A stretch of 7,567 nucleotides of DNA from Acidobacteriota bacterium (GTDB taxonomy: Bacteria; Acidobacteriota; Terriglobia; Acidiferrales; UBA7541). Shown one piece after another: positions 1-7,409 of the stretch. Position 1 is the first letter of the stretch. Each line of letters opens with the position of its first letter. Location of the stretch: assembly GCA_003224195.1 (NCBI GenBank), contig QHYP01000187.1, forward strand, positions 1-7,567, written 5' to 3'. The notes beneath the pieces were generated by a model. It saw only the letters and a list, made by a program, of their open reading frames with translations. It did not search any database and was not told the origin of the DNA. The translations under genes and the position numbers were made by a program.

Positions 1-300
1 CTGAGAGATGCGGATAGACTTGCCAGGGGCGAATGATACTCGCGGAGCAAGAGGCGGCAAAGAGGCAAGGATTAGACAAGACAAGTGAGCCGGATCGAAG
101 CCAGGGTCCCTGTGGAAAACTACCCCCCACCCCCCTAGGAGTTTGCAAGAGTGTGATGTCAAAGGAGCTGCGGAGAATGGTCTCACAACGGTGGCAAATA
201 AAGGACTTAAAGGGCAATTTTACATTTGACACAGAATTAGGATAAGATCGGGGAGCCGTGCCAGGACAGCTACCCCTTGTGGAAAACAGGTAAAAAACAC
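1..300. other. Spacer without a convincing gene; possible interspersed-repeat debris
   Basis: No reading frame here looks like a protein. A 70-codon frame at 33-245 has a low-complexity, unfamiliar product. The stretch carries two copies of TGTGGAAAAC (111-120 and 278-287), each beside a C-run with TACCCC. It also has a CAAATAAAGGACTTA stretch (195-209) that recurs almost exactly in inverted orientation at 1636-1649. Such C-rich and AAAGGACTTA-like pieces look like dispersed non-coding repeat material. I cannot name a family or define its ends. Plus frame 1 is open from base 1 to a TGA at 34-36, which could be the last 11 codons of an upstream gene, but this is too short to call. Confidence 0.4.
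251..264. repeat. Left copy of short direct repeat flanking the RNA-NYN module
   Basis: GGGAGCCGTGCCAG here matches AGGGGCCGTGCCAG at 1052-1065 in 12 of 14 positions. The two copies flank the lower-GC segment that contains the promoter, structured RNA and NYN gene. The right copy lies exactly where the vapC reading frame loses family resemblance. It could be an insertion or recombination footprint, or a chance or dispersed repeat. Confidence 0.4.
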
Positions 301-329
301 TTGACAGCTTCGCTGAGAGTCTCTATACT
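301..329 (+). promoter_or_regulatory. Sigma-70 promoter of the structured RNA and NYN gene
   Basis: The -35 box TTGACA (301-306) is a perfect consensus. It is followed by a 17-bp spacer and the -10 box TATACT (324-329), which matches consensus at five of six positions. Transcription should start near 335-337, which is precisely the first base of the long 5' stem of the RNA. It is the strongest-looking promoter in the window. Confidence 0.85.
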
Positions 330-335
330 TCAAAC

Positions 336-453
336 AGTGATACTCACTTGTGTCCCGTTCGGACGCAAGTAGTTATTATCACTGGCCTCCCAATTTTGGG
401 AGGCCAGTAAAAGTAAAAAGTTTGTGATAGCCATCGAAACCGATGGCTTTTTT
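336..453 (+). ncRNA. Structured ~118-nt RNA upstream of NYN nuclease gene (leader or independent small RNA)
   Basis: The predicted transcript starts almost at the base of an extended hairpin. CAGTGATA (335-342) pairs with TATCACTG (377-384), enclosing ACTTGTGTCC (346-355) paired with GGACGCAAGT (361-370, one G-U) around a CGTTC loop. A second hairpin pairs ACTGGCCTCCC (381-391) with GGGAGGCCAGT (398-408) around AATTTT. The two share bases 381-384, so they cannot both form completely. An A-rich linker (409-421) follows, then a terminator hairpin at 429-448 and a T-run to 453. The second hairpin's CCTCC could also pair with the GGAGG of the downstream Shine-Dalgarno, and GTGATA at 424-429 repeats the 5' strand of the first stem. 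The pairing is seen directly. That the RNA is made and is functional is inferred. I do not recognise a named RNA family. It could be an attenuating leader, an RNA partner or antitoxin of the nuclease, or both. Confidence 0.72.
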
Positions 454-459
454 GCTTTT
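429..459 (+). terminator. Intrinsic terminator between the structured RNA and the NYN gene
   Basis: AGCCATCG (429-436) pairs perfectly with CGATGGCT (441-448) around an AAAC loop. The stem runs into six T residues (448-453), then GCTTTT. It lies between the promoter and the NYN Shine-Dalgarno, so most transcripts should end here and only readthrough gives NYN mRNA, unless termination is regulated. Confidence 0.85.
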
Positions 460-467
460 AGGAGGAG
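460..467 (+). promoter_or_regulatory. Strong Shine-Dalgarno that fixes the NYN start at 473
   Basis: AGGAGGAG begins right after the terminator T-tract, seven bases before ATG 473 when counted from AGGAGG. It selects that ATG over an in-frame ATG at 443, which lies inside the terminator stem and has no ribosome-binding site. Confidence 0.85.
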
Positions 468-472
468 TTTTT

Positions 473-1039
473 ATGGAACAATGCGCGGTCTTCATTGACG
501 GAGGTTACCTTGCCAAAGTCACGGAGCAAAACTTCAATCGTCCTCCAATTGATTTTCAACGGTTGAGCGACGTGTTGAGCGGCCCCGCTCCAAGATTGCG
601 CACATATTTTTACGATTGTATGCCCTATCAGGGCAACCCGCCAACTGCTCAAGAGAGGGAAAAACACGCATCGAAAGCCAGGTTTATTCATGCAGTGCAA
701 CGCTCTGTCCAAAGATTTCAATTTCGACAAGGAAGGCTCCGTAAGACAGGGCCGAATACATTTGAACAAAAACGAATTGATGTATTGCTCGGGGTGGATA
801 TGGTTCGCCTTTCCTCAAAAAAGCAAATTGATCATGTGATTTTAATTGCCGGAGATGCCGATTTAGTTCCGGCTGTGGAAGCCTGCAAAGAAGAAGGTGC
901 GATTGTGCGCCTTTATTACCACCCTTCCGCCATCAGCGATGAACTTCTGAATGTGGTAGATGAACGCTGTCTAATTGACGCGGATTTAATTTCCAAAATC
1001 ATCCGCAACGCCTCGGCGGCAGCGGCCCACACGTCCTAG
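473..1039 (+). CDS. NYN-domain (PIN-like, LabA/DUF88-type) putative ribonuclease
   Basis: The 188-residue product is almost entirely one NYN domain, a PIN/FLAP-like nuclease fold found in bacterial LabA/DUF88 proteins and eukaryotic RNases. It opens with a hydrophobic strand ending in the first acidic residue (AVFIDGGYL, Asp9). It then has the central acidic pair in RIDVLLGVDM (Asp103, Asp109). Next comes the diagnostic strand and loop ILIAGDADLVPAV (Asp128, Asp130), followed by EGAIVRLYYH. These acids are the expected metal-binding set, so metal-dependent RNA cleavage is likely. There is no signal peptide or membrane segment, so it should be cytoplasmic. The gene is lower in GC than its neighbours (row 661-720 is 43% G+C by hand count, against 67% for row 5221-5280), which suggests transfer. 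It follows a promoter, structured RNA and terminator, so its expression depends on readthrough or it works together with that RNA. A toxin, defence or RNA-processing role is inference; no partner protein is adjacent. Confidence 0.88.
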   Translation: MEQCAVFIDGGYLAKVTEQNFNRPPIDFQRLSDVLSGPAPRLRTYFYDCMPYQGNPPTAQEREKHASKARFIHAVQRSVQRFQFRQGRLRKTGPNTFEQKRIDVLLGVDMVRLSSKKQIDHVILIAGDADLVPAVEACKEEGAIVRLYYHPSAISDELLNVVDERCLIDADLISKIIRNASAAAAHTS

Positions 1040-1041
1040 AG

Positions 1042-1173
1042 TCAAAAATAAAGGGGCCGTGCCAGACCGTCCCCATACTTCCTCGCATCTTCGATTGCCG
1101 TCTTGGCTTTGCGCGACAGCTTGGAAGGATCAGACGTCAGCCAAAGCACAACATGCGTGTCGAGCAAAATCAC
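1042..1173 (-). pseudogene. Truncated vapC-like PIN-domain toxin gene (N-terminal remnant)
   Basis: A GTG start (1173-1171) overlaps the antitoxin stop by four bases (GTGA), the usual coupled layout of type II toxin-antitoxin operons. The first residues, MILLDTHVVLWL, are the typical N-terminus of VapC-type PIN ribonucleases and include the first catalytic Asp (residue 5). Helical sequence continues to about residue 38 (KYGDGLA). Then the frame runs into RPLYF and a TGA at 1044-1042. Family members are normally about 125-135 residues, so the later acidic residues and most of the fold are missing. The break lies within GCCGTGCCAG (1056-1065), the repeat shared with 255-264. The rest of the toxin is not found on either strand to the left. 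The product should be inactive. The cause is probably replacement or deletion that came with the NYN segment. Confidence 0.8.
1052..1065. repeat. Right copy of the short flanking direct repeat, at the vapC break
   Basis: AGGGGCCGTGCCAG matches 251-264 in 12 of 14 positions. It marks the point where vapC codons stop resembling the family, so it is a candidate junction of the lower-GC segment. Confidence 0.4.
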
Positions 1174-1403
1174 TTGAGATTGCCCCATTCGCGCCGCGAT
1201 AACGCGGGGGAAACGACGTCGCCTGTAATAGTGACCTTCCCGCGAAGAAAACCGAAAATATCATCGCCTTGTGGCTCGACTGGGACGAGCTTCACCACCG
1301 GCTTGCCGCGTTTCGTGATTACGACGGTTTCCTTCTTGGCCTGAACGTCATCCATGACCGCAAGACAATGCGCCTTGAAGAAGCCCGCAGGCACTTTTTT
1401 CAT
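1170..1403 (-). CDS. Phd/YefM (VapB-like) antitoxin
   Basis: The 77-residue protein matches the Phd/YefM antitoxin pattern. The N-terminal half is a DNA-binding fold with FKAHCLAVMDDVQ, then the hallmark strand-turn ETVVITKRGKPVVKLVPV (about residues 25-42). The C-terminal tail, GDDIFGFLRGKVTITGD with a SPALSRREWGNLK end, would wrap the toxin. The start ATG (1403-1401) has an AAGGAG Shine-Dalgarno (1416-1411) seven bases upstream. A promoter with repeated operator half-sites lies just beyond, as expected for autorepression. Its stop overlaps the GTG of the truncated vapC. The antitoxin is intact while the toxin is broken, so this is an orphaned antitoxin. It could still repress its own promoter or neutralise a related toxin elsewhere in the genome. 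Confidence 0.87.
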   Translation of the reverse strand: MKKVPAGFFKAHCLAVMDDVQAKKETVVITKRGKPVVKLVPVEPQGDDIFGFLRGKVTITGDVVSPALSRREWGNLK

Positions 1404-1417
1404 TTCCCAACTCCTTG

Positions 1418-1440
1418 ATCATGGTCATTATATCATGGTC
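1418..1440 (-). promoter_or_regulatory. Antitoxin promoter with direct-repeat operator
   Basis: On the minus strand an extended -10, TGATATAAT, has TATAAT at 1432-1427. It is flanked by two exact copies of ATCATGGTC (plus strand, 1418-1426 and 1432-1440) set 14 bp apart. I see no good -35 box, consistent with an extended -10 promoter. The repeats overlap the core promoter and are probable sites for antitoxin autorepression. Confidence 0.65.
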
Positions 1441-1574
1441 ACATCCGCGCGAGGCAGGCCAAGGCTCGCCGCGCGGCCCTTTCGCCCACCGTTTTTGTCA
1501 CGCTTGTCCCGAGAGAAATGAAGCAGGCCGCACAACGGCACGAGTGACAAGGCGCGGAATGCGGATCCGCGCGG

Positions 1575-1614
1575 ATAGAAAAATGAATTTGTCAAGAAAA
1601 ATTCATTTTTCTAT
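1575..1614. repeat. Perfect 16-bp AT-rich inverted repeat
   Basis: ATAGAAAAATGAATTT (1575-1590) is exactly complementary to AAATTCATTTTTCTAT (1599-1614), with an eight-base GTCAAGAA loop. It is strikingly A+T-rich inside a GC-rich genome. The arms carry A- and T-tracts on both sides, so it could be a weak bidirectional terminator, a small non-autonomous element or relic, or a protein-binding palindrome. It is upstream of the antitoxin promoter and downstream of acnA. Confidence 0.75.
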
Positions 1615-1758
1615 GATTTGCTCCATCACCGTTCGTAAGTCCTTTGTTTCCAATCCAGCGTCGGCCCGCCGACTGCCAAAAACGGCTTAAAGCACCCTTC
1701 CCGAGGGCAACACGCCTGTGCCTCATTTCGCTGCAGCTTCGATACGCGCGGGAGTGAG

Positions 1759-1782
1759 AGCACAGCCAGGAGTGGCTGTGCT
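1759..1782. repeat. REP-like palindrome six bases after the acnA stop
   Basis: AGCACAGCCA (1759-1768) pairs perfectly with TGGCTGTGCT (1773-1782) around GGAG. It lies directly 3' of the acnA stop codon. There is no U-tract, so it looks more like an extragenic palindrome or mRNA 3'-end stabiliser than an intrinsic terminator. The adjoining GCTACCCC also occurs at 269-276. Confidence 0.65.
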
Positions 1783-1788
1783 ACCCCG

Positions 1789-4488
<2,700 letters not shown>

Positions 4489-4577
4489 TCTGCTTGTCCT
4501 TTCCAGTCTGTGAGCTGCGCTGCGATCGTTGCTCAGCCCCTATGATAACCGAAATCGATTCGCGCGCGCCGGGCGGC

Positions 4578-4583
4578 TATAAT
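4578..4583 (+). promoter_or_regulatory. -10 box placing the radical SAM transcript start at or next to its ATG
   Basis: A perfect TATAAT lies only seven bases before ATG 4591. Initiation normally occurs 6-8 bases after a -10 box, so transcription would begin at about 4589-4591 and give a leaderless or nearly leaderless mRNA. The only purine-rich sequence (AAAGGG) abuts the ATG with no spacing, so it cannot act as a normal Shine-Dalgarno. No clear -35 box is visible at the expected distance. Confidence 0.6.
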
Positions 4584-4590
4584 CAAAGGG

Positions 4591-6045
4591 ATGAAGGTCG
4601 TTCTGCTCTCGACGTATGAGCTGGGGAGGCAGCCGTTTGGGCTGGCGTCGCCGGCGGCGTGGCTGCGGAAGCATGGGCGTGAGGTCGTGTGCCTGGATTT
4701 GTCGCGGCAGGCGCTCGAGGAGGTAGCGATTCGAGCGGCGGGGCTCGTGGCGTTCTATGTGCCGATGCATACGGCAACGCGGCTGGCGATGGAGCTTTTG
4801 GAGCCGGTGCGCGAGTTGAATCCACTCGCTCACATTTGTTTTTTTGGCTTGTATGCGCCGCTGAATGAGGCGTACCTGCGCGAGCGCGGAGTGGAGACGC
4901 TGCTGGGAGGCGAGTTTGAGCAGGGGCTTGTGCAGCTTGCGGAGCGGCTTTCGCGGAAAGGCGATGGCAGCGCGGGCGATGGGGCATGGCAAGCGGAGCC
5001 GGTGATTTCGCTTGCCCGACAAAAGTTTTTGGCGCCGGACCGGCGGGGACTTCCAGCGCTGGAGAAGTATGCGCATGTGATTCTCCCGACGGGGGAGCAT
5101 CGCGTGGCGGGATACACGGAAGCAAGCCGGGGCTGCAAACATTTGTGCCGTCACTGTCCGATTGTGCCGGTGTACAAAGGCAATTTTCGCGTCGTGGAGC
5201 GCGAAGTTGTGCTCGAAGACGTGCGGCAGCAGGTGGCGGGCGGGGCGCGGCACATCACGTTTGGGGATCCCGATTTTTTCAATGGCGTTGGGCATGCAAT
5301 CGCCATTGTAGAGGCGCTGCACCGCGAGTTTCCCTGGCTGAGCTACGACGTCACGATCAAGATCGAACATCTGCGGAAGCACGAGAAACATCTTGCGACG
5401 TTGCGGGAGACGGGTTGCTTGTTCGTCACGAGCGCGGTCGAGTCGTTCGATGACGAGGTTCTGGAGAAGCTAGAAAAGGGGCACACGAAGGCCGATGTGC
5501 TGCACGTGGTGCGGAGATTTCGCGAACTTGGCTTGATCCTGCAACCGACGTTTGTGCCGTTCACGCCGTGGACGACGTTTGGGAGCTACCTGGAGCTGCT
5601 CGAGACAGTCGGGGAGAACGATCTGGTCGAGAATGTGGCGCCGATCCAACTCGCCATCCGGCTGCTGATCCCCGCGGGCTCGCGATTGCTGGAGTTAGAT
5701 GAGGTGCGGCGCAGGACCGGCAAATTTGACCGGGCGGCGCTGATTTATCCGTGGAGAAATCCGGAGCCGGGGGTGGATGCGCTTTGTGAGGAGATCCAGC
5801 GGATTGTTGCGGACGGCGAGAAGCGAAAGCAGCCGCGGCGTGCGATTTTCGAGCGCATCTGGAAAGCGGCGCACGAAGCGGCTGGTGTGGATGTCCAGAC
5901 GGCAGCGCAGCCTGTGCTTGTCTCCCGCGCGGCGATCCCCTATCTGAATGAGCCCTGGTATTGTTGAGCCGAACCCACGGGGGACCAGTTGGTCCCCATC
6001 GCCCGGGCACGCGAGGCCGTGGCGCAGGCCGAAGCGTTTGTGTGA
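4591..6045 (+). CDS. CUAEP-tail radical SAM selenoprotein (Sec at residue 459, TGA 5965-5967)
   Basis: The first 125 or so residues resemble a cobalamin-binding-like N-terminal domain (MKVVLLSTYELG...FGLASPAAWL). The classic B12 DxHxxG motif is not visible. The radical SAM core follows, with the cluster motif GCKHLCRHCP (Cys182, Cys186, Cys189; CxxxCxxC), then GDPDFF (225-230), the Glu-containing strand SAVESFD (281-287) and the barrel to about residue 390. The frame reaches TGA after ...IPYLNEPWYC (residue 458). Reading through gives Sec-Ala-Glu-Pro, so the tail is CUAEP, the named hallmark of the CUAEP/CCAEP-tail radical SAM family, in which either Cys-Cys or Cys-Sec occurs. A SECIS-like hairpin follows at 5980-5997. 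The frame continues 25 residues to TGA 6043-6045, for 484 residues in all. Without Sec insertion the protein would end at 5967 with 458 residues. The substrate is unknown. The ATP-grasp gene starts 11 nt downstream, suggesting one pathway. Confidence 0.88.
5965..5967 (+). other. In-frame TGA decoded as selenocysteine (transl_except)
   Basis: The codon sits between TGT (Cys458) and GCC-GAA-CCC (Ala-Glu-Pro). It occupies exactly the variable second position of the C(U/C)AEP tail, where homologues use either Cys or Sec. The selenocysteine machinery (selA, selB, selC, selD) is not in this window, so Sec decoding is inferred. Confidence 0.85.
5980..5997 (+). promoter_or_regulatory. Bacterial SECIS element candidate
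   Basis: GGGGACC (5980-5986) and GGTCCCC (5991-5997) form a perfect seven-pair stem with loop AGTT. Two further pairs (5978-5979 with 6000-6001) are possible below a two-base bulge. The loop begins 19 nt after the TGA, inside the published 16-37 nt window for bacterial SECIS elements, and has a G within its first two bases as SelB recognition requires. It lies inside the readthrough coding region, as bacterial SECIS elements do. Confidence 0.82.
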
Positions 6046-6056
6046 ATCCTGAATCC

Positions 6057-7376
6057 ATGTCTCTTCCCTTGGACAGTTCAACCAAGCGGCTACTCGTATT
6101 TACGAGCAAGCTAGGCTACCAGACGCGCAGCTTTGCGGAGGCGGTGCGCAAGCTGGGAATCGAATTGCTCCTTGCGACGGATCGCTGCCACCAACTCGAG
6201 GATCCCTGGGGCGACCGCGCGATTCCCGTGCGCTTCGAGGAGCCCGAGGCAGCGGCGGCATCCGTGCTGGAAGCATTGCGAGGACAACAGGTGGATGGAG
6301 TGCTTGCGCTGGGGGACCGAACGGCCGTAGCAGCGGCCTATGCAGCGCGGGGACTTGGCGTGTGGCACAACCATCCGGCATCGGTCGAGGCGTGCCACAA
6401 CAAGCGGCGAATGAGGGAAGTGTTTCGTGATGCTGGGCTGCGCGTGCCGTGGTTCAAGACATTTCCATTCTTCCCTGTGCCCGAACCGAGCCTCGCGGGA
6501 ATTTCTTTCCCGTGTGTGGTGAAGCCGGTGTCGCTTTCCGCAAGTCAGGGAGTGATTCGCGCGAACAATCGCGATGAATTTTCTGCCGCGGTGGAACGGG
6601 TGCGGCGGCTGCTGGAATCGGCCGAAGTGCGCGCGAGTCGCGAGCCGAATCTCGATTGCGTCTTGGTGGAGGGTTATATTGGGGGCAAGGAAGTGGCTGT
6701 CGAGGGGTTGCTGACTGGCGGCGCGCTGCGCGTCCTTGCAATATTCGATAAGCCGGATCCGCTGGAGGGGCCGTTTTTCGAGGAGACGATTTACGTGACC
6801 CCGCCGCGTTTAGGGGAAACACAGCAGCGCGCGATTGAGCTATGCGCGAAGGACGCGGTGCGCGCGCTAGGCTTGATGCACGGGCCGATTCATGCGGAGT
6901 TTCGCGTGAATGAAGAAGGAGTGTGGCCGCTCGAGGTGGCGGCGCGGCCCATCGGGGGGCTTTGCTCGCGCGCGCTGCGATTCGCGCTTGATGAGAAAAC
7001 AGAATCAATCTATCTGGAAGAGCTGCTCGTGCGGCACGCGCTGGGCTTGCCGGGCGCAGACTGGCCGCGGGAGCCCGCGGCGTCGGGGGTGATGATGATT
7101 CCCGTGCCGAAAAGTGGAGTGTTGGAAAGAGTTGAAGGCGAAGAAGCGGCACGCGGGTTACCGGGAATTGCCGAGGTGGAAATTACAGCGAGATTGCATG
7201 ACTACATCGCGGCATGGCCCGAAGGCTCGAGCTATCTGGGATTTTTGTTTGCGCGGGGAGAGCGACCGGAAGAGGTAGAAGCAGCGCTGCGAGAAGCGCA
7301 CGCGAAACTGAGGTTCACACTGTCGCCGCGGATGCCGGTCGAGCATCCGGTGACGAGGCGCGTGGCGATAGGATAA
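6057..7376 (+). CDS. ATP-grasp ligase, partner of the CUAEP radical SAM protein
   Basis: The 439-residue cytoplasmic protein has a pre-ATP-grasp Rossmann-like domain (RLLVFTSKLGYQTRSFAEAV onwards, about 10-110) and an ATP-grasp core. The nucleotide-binding lysine strand and glycine-type loop is FPCVVKPVSLSASQGVIRA (151-169, Lys156). The second strand with acidic residue is VLVEGYIGGKEVAVEGL (202-218). The catalytic metal-binding segment is HGPIHAEFRVN...WPLEVAARPIGG (Glu281, Glu293, Arg297). This is the arrangement of L-amino acid ligases and BacD/carnosine-synthase-like carboxylate-amine ligases, which join a carboxylate and an amine using ATP through an acyl phosphate. The substrates cannot be read from the sequence. 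I chose ATG 6057 because the longer frame from 5961 overlaps the SECIS region and adds only a low-complexity leader. No Shine-Dalgarno is visible before 6057. The upstream readthrough stop is 11 nt away, so translation is probably coupled to the radical SAM gene. Confidence 0.88.
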   Translation: MSLPLDSSTKRLLVFTSKLGYQTRSFAEAVRKLGIELLLATDRCHQLEDPWGDRAIPVRFEEPEAAAASVLEALRGQQVDGVLALGDRTAVAAAYAARGLGVWHNHPASVEACHNKRRMREVFRDAGLRVPWFKTFPFFPVPEPSLAGISFPCVVKPVSLSASQGVIRANNRDEFSAAVERVRRLLESAEVRASREPNLDCVLVEGYIGGKEVAVEGLLTGGALRVLAIFDKPDPLEGPFFEETIYVTPPRLGETQQRAIELCAKDAVRALGLMHGPIHAEFRVNEEGVWPLEVAARPIGGLCSRALRFALDEKTESIYLEELLVRHALGLPGADWPREPAASGVMMIPVPKSGVLERVEGEEAARGLPGIAEVEITARLHDYIAAWPEGSSYLGFLFARGERPEEVEAALREAHAKLRFTLSPRMPVEHPVTRRVAIG

Positions 7377-7409
7377 GGTCAGCAGGGGCGGCGGGCTTCG
7401 CCAATCCCA

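Larger units (their letters stand above)
1404..1788. other. Spacer between antitoxin and acnA with several palindromes
   Basis: Apart from the antitoxin promoter, the 16-bp inverted repeat and the palindrome after acnA, this spacer holds a perfect 10-bp palindrome GCGGATCCGC (1561-1570). It also has a separated inverted pair TTGTCAC/GTGACAA (1495-1501 and 1544-1550), and TAAGTCCTTTGTTT (1636-1649), the inverted counterpart of a sequence near 196-209. A 91-codon plus-strand frame (1415-1690) has no recognisable product and spans these palindromes, so I do not call it. Confidence 0.5.

Noticed and set aside
33..245. 70-codon plus-strand open frame
   Set aside because: Product is not protein-like, has no Shine-Dalgarno, and runs through C-tracts and repeat-like DNA.
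111..286. Two TGTGGAAAA sites as DnaA boxes (complement TTTTCCACA) marking an origin
   Set aside because: Only two sites 167 bp apart, no AT-rich unwinding region, and no dnaA, dnaN or rep gene nearby.
335..453. Structured RNA as a retron, CRISPR repeat or transposon guide RNA
   Set aside because: No reverse transcriptase, Cas or TnpB gene and no repeat-spacer pattern. The only linked gene is the NYN nuclease.
443..475. Upstream ATG at 443 as the start of the NYN gene
   Set aside because: It lies inside the terminator stem, lacks a ribosome-binding site and adds only a short hydrophobic stretch encoded by the T-tract. ATG 473 has AGGAGG at ideal spacing.
1415..1690. 91-codon plus-strand open frame in the spacer
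   Set aside because: It starts inside the antitoxin promoter, crosses several palindromes and has no recognisable product.
5980..5997. Hairpin as an intrinsic terminator or REP element
   Set aside because: There is no T-tract, it lies between co-directional genes, and its position after an in-frame TGA with a CUAEP context fits a SECIS better.
5961..6056. Upstream ATG at 5961 as the start of the ATP-grasp protein
   Set aside because: The added 32 residues are Gly/Arg/Pro-rich and encoded by the SECIS and readthrough region in another frame. The family-like sequence begins after ATG 6057.
7377..7409. Possible terminator between the convergent genes
   Set aside because: Only a 4-bp GGCG/CGCC pairing (7387-7390 with 7399-7402) and no T-run on either strand.
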